Shown here: one piece after another, positions 12,401-25,300 of the stretch
How the letters are laid out: every line of letters starts with the position of its first letter
Position numbering within the stretch: the first letter of the stretch is position 1
NCBI GenBank assembly: GCA_003117195.1
Contig: BDSI01000036.1
Span: 333,960-397,959, forward strand
Length of the DNA stretch: 64,000 nucleotides
From: Eudorina sp. 2006-703-Eu-15
Lineage: Eukaryota; Chlorophyta; Chlorophyceae; Chlamydomonadales; Volvocaceae
Direction: 5' to 3'
Notes under the pieces: model-generated
Seen by the model: only the letters and a program-made list of their open reading frames with translations
Databases searched by the model: none
Told to the model about the DNA's origin: nothing
Translations under genes and position numbers: made by a program

Positions 12401-15400
12401 TATATACATGTATACAATATAGCCGCTCGCTCGCTCACCGCCTCCAAACCATGCAACGTGCGCCGCAGGCTGTTCTTCTGCAACGGGCTGTACAACCCCA
12501 CGTGTAACACCGGCTGGGACGCGGGCCAGGCCTGCGACGTGCTGGCCAAGAAGAGCATCCCGCCCGAGGGGACCTACCCGTACAAGCAAGCCAAGGCCTG
12601 CAGCCCCACGAATGTTGCTGACGTGCGACCCTCGGGCACGTTTTCTTTCAAGCAGATCAACGACCTGGATCAGGTACGTGTGCAGCGGCACTGATGAAAC
12701 GGATGCATAAGGCCGCACACACATGCAACAGTTTATTTGGGCCGGGCGGGTTCGGACTGCGGCACACGCACACTTGCAATAATGAGGCATCAAGCGCACC
12801 CGCGGCTGGCTAGAGGAGGCTTCTTGTAGATTGTGGGCTGAGGGTTGGGGATTGAGAGGGCGGGTGGCGAAAAGAGACGGGAAAGCGCATGCACACGGGC
12901 ATACACACACCTACAAGGGGTTTCGTTTTTTCCTTTTAACTCCTTTAAGGGGGACGAGCCAGCTGTTGCCGCCAGGTGCGGCGCCCCTAGCCAGCAGTGA
13001 AGGACGGCAGACATGTAGGGTGTCCGACGATGCATCCATCGCAGCACGCCGTACTACTGGCACCCGTGCCTACCCTGGATGTAAGACCTTGCTAGCGTCA
13101 ACTTTTCTTTTTGTTGGCTTCCTTCGCAATGTGTCGCTGAACTCTTCGGCTGCGTTGCGGATACCGTACTACCCGTACTCCTCTTAAGTGTTTTTGTGTG
13201 GCCGCCATCCATTGCAGGCAAAGGAGCACATCCGCACGTACGGCTCCGTACTGACGTACTTCGCGGTGTACAACGATTTCTTCAACTGGAAGGCGACGTC
13301 CCCGTGAGTGCGCATTTAGGACCCCGGCCATCGCTGCCGCCTTGCCTGCTGCGAATGCTACTGCCAATGCCAATACCCCCGCTATTGCCATAATTGTTAC
13401 TGCCACTGGTACTGTTACTGCCAGTGCTGCCGGCGGGGCGAGGCATCAGGTCACTCGCCAGAGGTAGCTAGCCACAGCCCCCATGCATAACGTACATGCC
13501 TCATTGAACCCATTTGTGGATATATCCTTCCGTACAGGCCGTACGTGTGGGACGGCAAGAGCGCCCTGGCGGGCTACCACCAGGTGCTGTGTGTCGGGTA
13601 CAACGACACGGGGTGAGTGGGGGCTGGGGCCGGGGTGTGCTTGGTTTTGGGGAACTGGGGGAGGAGGAACGGCGGGAGGGCGGCGAATGGTTGAACTACC
13701 TTGCCCACGCTCGCAAGCCAAGCGCTCGCCAGCCAAGGTAACGTTTCGATGTGGGCTGTAGGTTCCAGATACCACTAGCTTACCAACCAACTACGAGTCC
13801 TAATTGTCATTTTCCGAAATTACCACTCCACAACAGTAATGCCCCACACAGTACAACCCCTTTGACCACCCAAGCCCCCGCTCCCTGCTTTTTGCATGCC
13901 ACGACGACGTTCCACATTCCCAAAAGGCTCTACTGGATCGCCAAGAATAGCTGGAACACCAACTGGGGCGACAAGGGCTTTTTCAGGATGTCGTACACCA
14001 ACCGTGCTGGTTTCATGTCCGCCTCCGGGGACAACATCATGGGCCTTATGTTCGCCGCCAAAAACAAGTCGCCGCCGCCTTCACCTCAGCCGCCATCGCC
14101 GTTGCTCCGCCGGCCACCGCCGCCCGGCAAGATGTTCCCGCCCCCGGTGGGCAAGAAATTCCCGCCGCCGCCTTCACCCCCCTCCCCGCGCCCACCGTCG
14201 CCTGCCCCTCCGGCCCCGCGATGCGGTGACGGCCGCTGCAGTGGCATCGAGAACTGCGCCTTATGCCCCCAGGACTGCGGCGCTTGTGCACGCTGCGGTG
14301 ACGGGGTCTGCTCGGGTAAGTGCCCCAAGCCCGCGTTGCTCCTACCCGCCACACACCCAAGACGCTTCTCCCACAGCGACACTGGTCCTGTTGCCGCACA
14401 AGCGTACCCAACGACCAGGCCGCTAATTAATCCGTTGCCGCTGCAGCTGCCATCTCCGTCTGCAGTCACTGTCTGCAGTCGTTATCCGGACCAGCAATGC
14501 TCATCAAATGCTCCAGACCCTTTCAGTACCGCACTGCACTGTACCTCACTACACTGTACCGCACTGTACTGTATTGCACTGTAATGTACTGCACTGTATT
14601 GTATGTGCATTATCAGCAAAGAAGTGATGCTGGAGAGCTTAAGACTGAAGAGCTGGGGCTAAAACGCTGTGGACGGAGTCACGACTCGTGATCCCACGAC
14701 GAACTTCGACCCCTCACCATGCCGTACGAAACCCGCAGGTGGTGAGACGTGTCGTACTTGTCCCCAGGACTGTTTCTCGTCCAAGCTGCCCAACGGCACC
14801 TACTCGTGCTGCGGCGACGGCGTGTGCAGCCCGGGCGATGGCGAGACGTGCACCTCGTGCGCCAAGGACTGCGGCACCTGCGCGCAGTGCAACAACAACG
14901 GCATCTGCGAGAGCGTCCGCTACAACGAGACCTGCTTCAACACAGCCACCAAGCTCGGCTGCAAGGACTGCGGCACCTGCGGTGGCCCCGTCTGTGGTGA
15001 CGGTGTCTGCACCTTCAGCCTTGTAGGCTACAGCGAGAACTGTGTCAGCTGCTCCAAGGACTGCGGCAAATGCACCGACGACAAATTCTGCGGTATGTGT
15101 CGAATAATACCGTACGTACAAAGTGGCGTAACCAACTACGCGTAGCCACGCGTAAATATTTTGGTTCACTCAAGAGGTGGTCGCCGTACTAGGCCGTACG
15201 TCACCCTTCCCTGACGTAGCCTTCTGCCGTATAACGCGTCAAAAATGCTGAATGTGTTGATTAGTACGCTAGCGACTTCAGTACGTCCGTGCTCGCAGCA
15301 CCCACATTGCCGTCGAGTCACACCCACCGACCCTGCTGCTTTCATTGCCGCTTCGTCGCTACCACCGACCTTCCCTCCCCTCGCCCACCATCCGGCACCC

Positions 15401-15660
15401 TGCCTGCCTACCTTTCCCACTCCTGTCTGTCCTCGTCCGCGTGATGACGGACAGGCGACGGCGTGTGTAGCTCCTCCCGCAACGAGGACCCGGACACCTG
15501 CTCGCGCGACTGCCACGGCGCGCCGCCCCCCGCCGATGAGCCCAACTCGGAGCCGCCGGCGGACCAACACCCCCCGGACGGCTCTTCTGCCCCGCCGCCG
15601 TACTCGTACTACGACTACGGCAATGACTACAGCAACTACTGGGACAAGGGCCACAAGTAA
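9438..15660 (+). CDS. Secreted papain-family cysteine peptidase with Pro-rich linker and Cys-rich repeats (paralogue A)
   Basis: Eleven exons with consistent phases: 9438-9570, 10022-10299, 10689-10763, 11318-11407, 11707-11951, 12469-12673, 13218-13303, 13538-13612, 13927-14315, 14739-15092, 15455-15660 (TAA), giving 711 residues. It would cleave peptide bonds outside the cell or in the secretory path. The N-terminus has a hydrophobic core (VIRVLLFIMAICLPCLV, ~28-44). Next comes a PAN-like region (CNGFNTRGALL), then a C1A peptidase with DQGNCGSCVAF (Cys ~244), GYHQVLCVGY (His ~385) and KNSWNTNWGDKG (Asn ~403), so the catalytic set is complete. The Trp usual after the catalytic Cys is Val. 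An SPPPP-type linker follows, then CGDGxC...C..C..DCGxC repeats and a Tyr/Asp-rich tail. The first exon is the least certain part. It is a tandem paralogue of the gene at 19397-25421. Confidence 0.8.
14525..14610. repeat. Degenerate GTACTGCACT tandem array, intronic
   Basis: Repeated CACTGTACT/GTACTGCACT units fill part of the intron between exons 9 and 10 (14316-14738) of peptidase A. The equivalent intron of paralogue B carries a different tandem array (24140-24260), so the arrays arose independently. Confidence 0.6.
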
Positions 15661-18600
15661 CATGGCGGTTTTGTCACAGTGTGCAGCAGGGTCGCTCGGG
15701 GAGCCCCTCCATCCGCGCGGCGCCAGCCAGACCCATGCTGCGGTGTTCAGATAGACGAGCCGGAGGTCCATAGACCGGCATCTCAGACCGCGTCATGGAG
15801 CGTACAGCGAGCCGCCACGCCGTGCAAATTCCGCTCACCAACTGAGCCCCATTTACGGTACACTCAACCAGTAACCATGGCTGCCCCTTATGATCAGCAC
15901 ATGTTCTGCGCCGCGCTTTATGCAATCCACGTAGTTTCGACCGGCAGGGTACTGTACATAGTCCCATTCATTTGCAAGGGTCTAAGTGTCAGGCGACCCA
16001 TAGCGCATCGATCCTCGAACCTAGCTATATAACATTATTGCGTAAACACGCCATCGGCCAATGTTAGCATTCAGGGGCGTTCAGACGCGGATAGAACAGC
16101 GGTTTGAGATGTATCTCAAAGAACTGGCGATCTCGGTATTGAATGAATGAATGTTACAGCGGACCCCAAAGGGATCACCGGTGTATACTAGGGCAAGCCC
16201 CAGCAGGCCCCACCGCCAAGGCGGCAGGACACCTCCACACCTCAACTCCACACCACACCTCTGTATTGTACGATGCGGACCGGCATGCCTGCGGTGACTG
16301 CAGCGCACGTAATAAGTAGGTATATATGCTTTTGTATCTGCAGCAGGTGCATAGTGCTAGCACTTAATTTGCGAGCGGTGGTTTGTGGACACAGCGCGAG
16401 CGGCGGTGCGGGGTGCGGTGGGAGGGGCGGGTTAGCGGCTGTTGGCAGGTACCTGGCGGTGACCGGCTCTGGCCGGGCGGGCGGCCCTGCGACAGGGTTG
16501 GCCAGGCGCATGTGGACGGCCGGGCGGGACACGCACCGGTGACACGTGAGCTTGTGAGCTTATGATGCGGACACGTGGCTCGCATCTAGTCAGTAAGTGA
16601 GGTGAGTGAGTCGATTGTCGGCGAAATCCGACCTGACGGCTGCTCTTGACGTCTTGACGTCGCGTAACGTGTGTGAGTGTGTGTGAGTGTGTGACGTGCC
16701 GTACAACTATACGACGTACGACGTCTTCTTTAAGTAAGTGTTAAGGCAGGGGCTTCTTTCCGTCGGTTTTGGGGTTCCCTAAATTACTGGTCGGTGATTG
16801 CGGCTCTGCTGCTTGTGTGCGCGGCCGCGTCATGATCACATACCGGTGAAGAACTGCATGCAACGTAATGGCAGGGGCAGGGCCGCAAAGCAGGGACCCT
16901 AAATTCACGTGCCCTTATCGACTGCGTGGTTGCACCGATGGCAAAGCAAGGTTAATGCTTATGCAGTTGAGTTGGCATTCGGATAATGACTTGGTTTGAG
17001 GGATGCTAGAATGTGTAGGTAGGTTTGATGGGTAGGGATGAATTGGCTGAGATACGGCTCCGGTTGGTCGCAGGGTATGAAAGCGAGGTTTGCTGCTTCT
17101 AGCTCCTCTGGTTACATTCGTTCGAAAACAACACGCCCTGCAACGACAACCACTCTGCTACGACCTGCAAGGGACACCCGTTAGCACTTTGTTCGACGCT
17201 GGACCAGTGGCCGGTTATTGCTGCAATGTCCAAACCGGCAGAAGGCCGGTGGACACCGTAACGACCACTCCGTTGCAACCACCAAGCGCCCCACGCTGCC
17301 TCCCGAAGGGCGAACTCTCCTGGGCGGGCGGGCGGGAACTATGCCCCGGCAGAGGGGCAACAGTAATGAAGAAGATTAGCAACAACGGCAGATACCGAGT
17401 AGCAACCCAGCAGCCGTTGAACAAGCAGCGACGGCTCTGTCGCGCCGTACCGAGGCGTACACATGTACAACCGAAATCATTTCACCAATCGTCGCTAGAA
17501 CCTGACTTCCCTGCTATTCATACTTCATTGCTAGAGAAGTCAACGTCTCCGTCCGTCGTGCGGCGCGGCAGTGACAGCTCGGCCCATGAATCCGCTCTGT
17601 CGCAGTTTTTGTAAGAAGTCGAATTCCTGATAAGCGAACGTTTGTTTCAGTTGTGTATAGTTGTCATAACTTTTCAAGGGAGGGAAGAGGGAAGGATTTC
17701 AGCAGTGCGCGTTGACGTCACAACCACCAGAAGAATCTCGATTCGAACGATGTTTACATATACATGATTCTCCATGCAAACACGTTTTCCGCGTCCGCAA
17801 CAACCTCCAAGCCTGCTCGTCCAGGCTGGTCCAGCAAATCGCCCTCTCATACCATACGTCATACCTCTCCATGCCGGCTTAATTCTCGTTCAACATTTGA
17901 GCGAACCTGACAATACTAACTACGTACTCATGTTCATGTTGCCGCTTTCAAGAACGCTTGCAATTAACATGCCATTGGGTCACACGCTCCATAACGTGTT
18001 AAATTAGATTGCTATAACTTTAAGCTTGATAGTCAGTGATGGACAGCACGAAGTTGTCTGTCGTTGATTTATCGCCGGCATCTGATTCCGGCACCGCACG
18101 GCGCCGTCATACTTCAAATCATGTGACGGCACTAACGTGAAAACGGTATCACGCAGCTTTAAAATACTCTGGTTAGTCGGATAAATTTGTTGCCTTTTCC
18201 GGCATCTTTTCGTGCTCGTATGTTTGCGAGTGACTAAGCTGGATGAACTGAGTCAGCAGGTGTGGCGGGCGGAAGCTACCTTTTCACACAACTGCAGACA
18301 ACTACCCCGAACAAAATAGCCATCGGACGAACGCGTTATATTATCACAGGTTGCCGCTGCATATTTGCTGGAGCGGTACCGAAATAATGCTCTAAATTCT
18401 TTGCGACAGAAGACTCTCGTGTCTTTTGTCGCAACACCACAAAGACAGGCCACGTCTTGCATTGGTTGTCACATCTCACAAAGTGCCACATTAATTGGAA
18501 TGCCATACCTCGAAACCATGCAGGACGCTTCCCCACAGGGCAAGTCACGTGCATACGCACTTATGTAGACTGCCGCGGTAATGTCCTAAGCAAACTTTCC

Positions 18601-19396
18601 TGAAAATTGCTAAAACTTGGGCAACACGTAGTCTCCTTCGCCACAATGTCATGCGAAAGCCAACTTTAATTAAGGTTTGTTGTACTGCATGACGAAACCG
18701 ATACCTGTAGCAAACAATGCTGCTAGAAGCCTAGGTCAAAATGTAATTAGCCCATAACTGGTCACCGTTATCCTGCTGTGCCACAGTGCAGGTCACTCTG
18801 CCTACGGTATTGCAGGATCGAGTCGGATGCCGACTTGAGCATTCGTACATCGAAAGACTGGAGATTGCATCAAGAAATGCTGCATTACATATAATATTAT
18901 ATTTAATTTACGATACTTTTTCGCCAGTTACCACAATCGTGGTTCGAGTATGATTTGAGCATCATACAGGCATACAAAGGCGCAACTCTTAGGATCAGTT
19001 TTTTTTGCACACTGTTGACAAATGATATCTTCCGCATATGCAGTGAATCATTGATTTCATTCCGTTTCACTGTCAATTGTCACCGTCCTGTATCCAGTAC
19101 GGTGTGTACAACATCGAAAAGACGATGAGAATCTACTTATATACGATTGAAACCCCAACGTTTATTCTGTGAGCTTCCTTGTACAATTTTCACTCGGGGG
19201 CTCTACTTCAGTCGTCACCCGCATCCAGCAACCAGCCTGGTGCGCGCTTGCACCTCGCTGGCTTGCTCCTTGGTACCAGGTATGTCCATATGTACTATTG
19301 CCTTATCGCGTATAGCTGTGATATCGCAAGTAATGACATTCTCGCTGCCCCTGCGGACGCATGTGTTCATTAGTTGCAGGTGGTCAGCTGCACCTG
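15661..19396. other. Intergenic region between the two peptidase genes
   Basis: This 3.7-kb stretch is visibly more AT-rich than the genes around it, particularly 17.6-19.2 kb. It holds one (ATTC)n-tailed repeat end (16137-16170) and TG-rich patches near 16.68 kb. The longest open frame (about 17090-17614, +) lacks an early ATG and any recognisable motif. The promoter of the second peptidase gene should be at its right end. Confidence 0.45.
16137..16170 (-). repeat. (ATTC)n-tailed retroposon-like end, copy 3
   Basis: GAATGAATGAATGTTACAGC followed by GGACCCCAAAGGGATC is the minus-orientation version of the dispersed end also found at 100-144 and 7585-7630. The tail is short (about three ATTC units). 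Confidence 0.6.
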
Positions 19397-22300
19397 ATGG
19401 GCAGAATGGCTGGCGCTATCTACCTGGTAACGGTCATCCTGTCCGTGGCCACCTTGCGGGCGACAAGCGCGCAAGGTAGGGCCTGCTCCATGTCAGACGG
19501 ACGCAGCCCCACCCGAACCGCAACCAAATGTTCGTTGCACCGGAAATGCTGCTGGGGCTGCCCTGTCCTATGGTCATTCATTATCTCGTACGTATGTGCT
19601 GCAACCTTGCTGCTGCCTCGGACTCCCTTGGTGCGCGTGATGCCGACTCCTTGTCCGGCGGCCCCCGCACATTCGCGGCTTCAAACAAAGTGCTCGGATT
19701 CCACACAAACGTGGAGAACTCTAATGGCGATAGCGCACCCTTTCTCGCCTTGGGGCCGCAGGTTGCCCTCCGAGTCCGACCGGGTACACATTCTACAAGG
19801 GCGTGGAGGCGGCGAACGCCGTCAAGATCGTGTTGCAGTCGGGGTCCCCCGCGGTGGCCGCCTTGGCGGGCTTGTGCGACGGCAAGCCGCGCTGTACGGC
19901 GTTCAACACCCGCGGCTGGCTGCTGACCGTCCCCCTGCAGCCCGTGCTGTCGTTCCTGGATCCTAGGAATTCGACCGCGTGCGATGGCGTCTACATCCAC
20001 AACCGCACCATCACGGGTCTCGACATGGGGGTAGGTCAGCTCCAGGGACGCGTGTACGAGCGCGTGTACTGGCGCGCAATGCGCTGCCCTGCTGTCCTCC
20101 TGGCGCAATGCGCTGTCCTCCTGTCCTCCCGTCACGTGAAGAGGTGTCGGGACTTTGTTCAGTGACCTTGAGGCTTTCGGACACTGGCCCCTAGATCGTC
20201 CTTGTCCTTGTCCTTGGGCTCGGGGGGCCCGTTACCTGTGCCCTCTGGCTGGTTCGGTTGATATCCGCACACCTGCCACACCTGCTGGAGACGTGGCCGC
20301 CGTGCGCTGCGCTGATTGCATCGCTCCTCTGTCGCACCTCCCTCCCTCCCTGCAGCCCAAGAAGCTGGCCTACCTGCGCGAGTACGGCAGCGACAACGTC
20401 CTGAACATGGTGGCGGCGGCGGCGGCGGCGCAGACGGTGCGTGTCATCAGGGCGGGAACGACGGAGGGCAGGGAGGGGGGCGTGGCAAACACGTTCGAGC
20501 CCCCGTGCCCTGAGGGGGGAAAGACGTGTGTGGTCCAAATTGCGCCTGGGTGCTGGTCCCGGGGTACGGTGTACGGCACCTGTCCGCACTGCGGAGGCCA
20601 CTGTAACACTCCCCTTCCCCCCCGACATCGGCGAGCACCGCAGTTAGCTGCCCGTTGCGTCCGGTTGACCATGGAAGATGGGACATCATTGGGTTGGGAT
20701 GACATCGGCTACGGCATCGGCTGTCAATGTTGACCCACGGGGTCCACTGTTACATCATCAACATTTTGGGTGATCATCTACTTCAGTCGCCTGTATCGCC
20801 TGTTACGCTGGATTTCGCTTCTCGCGGCTCAGTTTCCTTCTCTGCGCTTCGTAAAATGCGCCGCAGGTCAGAAAGCAGTTGGGGCAGGCCCCGCCGCCGA
20901 CGATCATCACCAACCCCACCAAATCGGTGACGGATGCGTTCAAGGCCGCAAGCGTAAGTGCCGCGGGTTGGGGGGATGGGGACGGGATGCACGGACCGCG
21001 CGCGACGGGCTGGACCCGGTGTGGCAGCAGCAGCTGCAGGGAGGGCACTGCGCCGCGAGCGGAGCAGCTGGACTGGCGGGCGCGCCCCTTGGTCTCCCCT
21101 CCCTGGACGCCGGCCCCCAATGGTCCCCGCTTTCACTCCGCATGCATTCCTTCCGACCGCGACCGCTACCCCGTGCGTGCTGCGATGTGCTGCGTCCTGC
21201 CCCACCTATTGTCTCCCTAGCGTGGGCTGACCTGCTATCGGGGAGAACCCTACCACGCTTGGGTCGGAGACGACCCCTTGGGCGGCTGGCTTGCCAGTCA
21301 GCCCTTGTGGTTTTCTGCGACCCAAGCACCGGGGTCTGTGGGGGGCTTGCGTAAGCGGAGTCACCCACCCCGCGCATCCCACTACACCGATTGGGTCGCT
21401 CTCAACGAACCTCCCTTTCCGTCCAACCCCGCAACCCACTCCACGCCACTCTTTCTCCACGCCACTCTTTCTCCACGCCACTCGTCTCCACGCCACTCTT
21501 TCTCCATGCCACTCTTTCTCCACGCCACTTGTCTCCACGCCACTCTTTCTCCACGCCACTCTTTCTCCACGCCACTCTTCTCCACGCCACTCTTCTCCAC
21601 GCCACTCTTCTCCACGCCACTCTTCTCCACGCCACTCTTCTCCACGCCACTCTTCCAGACGCCACCCCACCCAACCTTGCTGCGCATCCGCAGACCCCGC
21701 TGGCCCAGGTGAGCGGCACCACAGGCAACTACTCGTACGCCGCCGTGGCCGCCGCCGTCGTCTACCCGACCTGGGACTCGCGTGCCGTACCCAACGGTGC
21801 CAACGGATTCAACAACTACATTTCCCCCATCAAGGATCAGCAGGACTGCGGCTCGTGCGTGTCATTCGCCACCACCGCCAGCGCCGAGGCCGCAGTGGCC
21901 GTCGCCCAGCGCATGACCAACAACAACCTGGATTACTCGGAGCAGTGGTGAGTGATTGGCGGGCGGTTTGGGGTGGGGTGGGGTGGGGATCTGGGGAAGG
22001 TTTTGGGCGAATCAATCGCTTAGGCGCCGCGTTCAGTCCCCGCCACGGACCGTGCGGCGTCTGCGGGGCCCACGGCCACAAGGCGGCGGCGGCGGCGGCG
22101 GCGGCGGGTGACCCCAGCAGCGGCTGAGATGATTCCCGGATGCCCCCGAGAAGCGGTCTGTATCCTTGAGGGCCCACCGCCTCTGCCCTGTGTGCCTGGG
22201 CTCGCCCCCCAGGCTGTTCTTCTGCAACGGGCTGTACAACCCCACGTGCGACACCGGCTGGGACGCGGGCGAGGCGTGCACCGTGCTGGCCAAGAAGAGC

Positions 22301-25300
22301 ATCCCGCTGGAGAGCGTGTACCCGTACACGCAACAGGCGGTGTGCAAAGCCACGCCGAACACCGTCGACGTGCGACCCGCCGGCAGCTTCTCCTTCAAGC
22401 AGATCAACGATCTGGACCAGGTACTTGCTCGGCAAAGGCAAAAGCCATACCGCGACAGCCGGGGGTGGCAACTGGCAGGGAGAGTGCGTGGGTCGGCGGC
22501 GTGAGGGGGAGATTGAGGCAAGTGGGTGTAAGAGGGTTGGGGTGGGTGGTCATGACCATATGATGTTACAACGAAACACAGGGTCGTGAGGTCGAGGCGG
22601 AGGCCGGTCGTAGCGGATCACATCGCCTGCCTCACTTTTTATGTTAAATCGGTTGCTCGGCGGGGGTTAGGCGGTTGCAGCACCCGTCCCATCGGTCGTC
22701 GGCAACCGAAACCTGTCGACCGATCCGAATGCAAAGGAAGGCTATTGGCGATCGCCACCACCGTTCGTTGTCCTCAACCCGCAGGCTAAGGAGCACATCC
22801 GCACGTACGGCTCCGTACTGACGTACTTTGCGGTGTATAACGATTTCTTCAACTGGAAGGCGACGTCCCCGTGAGTGCGCGCATCGAGGGGCTCCTGCTG
22901 ATGTGGCGGCGCGGACACCCTGACTGATGGGATGCGCTCCTAGCCGCTACTGCTACCACCGCCACTGTTATTGCTACAGCCACAATATCCACTGCTACTG
23001 CACCTGCCAGTGCTACTACCGTATACGATCGGGGTGAGGAGCTTCGTGCCATCAGGTCATTTGGCGCTTAAGGTAGCCGCAGTAGATAGGCCCCCCCCGC
23101 GTACCGTACATGGGCCATCGGATCCATTTGTGACGATATCCTTCCTTGCGCCTTCCTTCCGTACAGGCCGTACGTCTGGGACGGCAAGAGCGCCCTGGCG
23201 GGCTACCACCAGGTGCTGTGTGTCGGGTACAATGACACGGGGTGAGTGGGGGCTGGGGCCGGGGAGGGGGGAGGTTTTGGGGGACTGGGAGATGGGGGGG
23301 GGGGAGGGGTCTGGGGGACTGGGGGAGGACAAGGTAGACGAAAAAAGGAGGAGGAATTCCAGCAGGGTGTGTTGCGTGCCCAGCGCGGATGTACGGCGCT
23401 CCGGAACCGCCTGTCACTGGCCTGTGTTGGGGCCTTGGGGATGACGCCGTGCAGCTGTCACCTTTCAGCCTGTGACCCGTCCCCCATGGACGGGGACTTG
23501 TGCTGCTGCCTCCTCACCGCACCAGACCCACTCACCCACCCACCCATCTATTCTGCCCTTCCCCATACTGCCCGTCTTAGCCGGTACTGGATCATCAAGA
23601 ACAGCTGGAACACCAACTGGGGTGACAAGGGCTACATCAGGATGTCGTACACCAACCGCGCTGGTCTCATGACCGCCTCCGGGGACAACATCCTGGGCCT
23701 TATGTTCACGCCCAAGACTCCCGTCGGCGCGCCGCCGCCGCCGCCGTCGTCCGCGCCCAAGCCACCCCCACCGTCGCCGCCGCCCTTCCCCTTCCCGAAG
23801 CCGCCGGGATCGCCGCCGCCGCGGAAGTCACCCTCGCCGCCGCCCCCCAACGTGAAGCTGCCTCCATCGCCGCCGCCGTCGCCGCCGCCGCGGCCACCAC
23901 CGCCGCCGCCGCGGCCGCCGCCGCCGCCCCCTCCGTCCCCGGCCCCATCCCCGCCGCCGCGGCCGCCGCCGCCGGCGCGCTGCGGTGACGGCTTCTGCTC
24001 AGCCAACGAGACCTGCAGCAACTGCCCCCTCGACTGCGGCTCGTGCGCCATCTGCGGCGACAACAAATGCACAGGTCGGCATCCTGTACGGTGGATTCAA
24101 CCAACCCTCCCCCCTCGACCAACCCTCAATCTGCCGCCTGACCATGGTCTGACCGTAATCTGATCGTTATCTGACCGTTATCCGACCATTATCTGACCGT
24201 TCTCTGGCCGCTGTCTGACCGTCATCCGACCGTTGTCTGACCGCCGTCTCACCGTTGTCTGGTGACCGTTATGTTATCTCGGCCGCTGTGATGTATGTGT
24301 CACTTTGTGCCGATCTGCTATCGCTCGGCTGCACGCTCCATCCAGGCGGCGAGACCTGCAAGAGCTGTCCCCAGGACTGCTTCTCGTCCAAGCTGCCCAA
24401 CGGCACCTACTCGTGCTGCGGCGACGGCGTGTGCAGCCCGGGCGACGGCGAGACGTGCACCTCGTGCGCCAAGGACTGCGGCACCTGCGCGCAGTGCAAC
24501 AACAACGGCATCTGCGAGAGCGTCCGCTACAACGAGACCTGCTTCAACACAGCCACGGGGAAGGGCTGCGCCGACTGCGGCACCTGCGGCAAGCAGGTCT
24601 GCGGCGACGGCATCTGCTCCTTTGCGCCCTTCGGCTACAGCGAGACGTGCACCGGGTGCTCGAAGGACTGCGGCAAGTGCAGCGACAATGTCTATTGCGG
24701 TGAGCGGCATGAGGGGGGGAAGGGAGGGCGTGCAGATGTGGCGGCGTTTCACGGTCGGCGGGTTTGGGGTTGGGTACCCCCGAAGAAGCCCCGAAGCAAC
24801 CTGCCCAGGGGGAGGCTAGGCACGGGAAGAGATGGGCACTGCCGCCACAACCGCCGGGCAACCGAGTGTCGCATGCGGCGGGCGGTGGGAATACCAGGGC
24901 CTCCGCCGCCCCACCCGGCCTAATCCACATGCCGCCGCCGTCACCTTTCTGCTCAGGTGCTGCAGGTGCTGAGGTCGCATGGGGCATTGGCCAGAAGTAC
25001 TGGACGAGGGGTACCGAAGAGCGGTGCTTGAATCATTCAATCACAATGGTTCATTCCAAAACAAACAAGAAGAAACCTCAGGCCCTCAATCTCCGGGACG
25101 CCCCGCGGCTCTCCCCGCTCCCCCCTCCCCGCGCACCTCACCCCACCCCACCCCACCCTAACCGTGCCCTACCCTACCCTCTTCCTACCCCTCATGGCAG
25201 GCGACGGCATCTGCAGCGCCTCCCGCGGCGAGACCGTTGCCACCTGCTCGCGTGACTGTGTTGTGCAGCGGAAGCTGCCCCCGCCGCCCGCGCCCGACCC

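Noticed and set aside
17090..17614. 174-codon open frame on the plus strand
   Set aside because: No early ATG, no recognisable domain, no splice-compatible neighbours. Best explained as a chance ORF between the peptidase genes.
21206..22127. Long repeat-rich open frames (HATLSPRHS-like and GEEWR-like)
   Set aside because: They come from the 15-16-bp minisatellite in an intron of peptidase B and disappear outside it.
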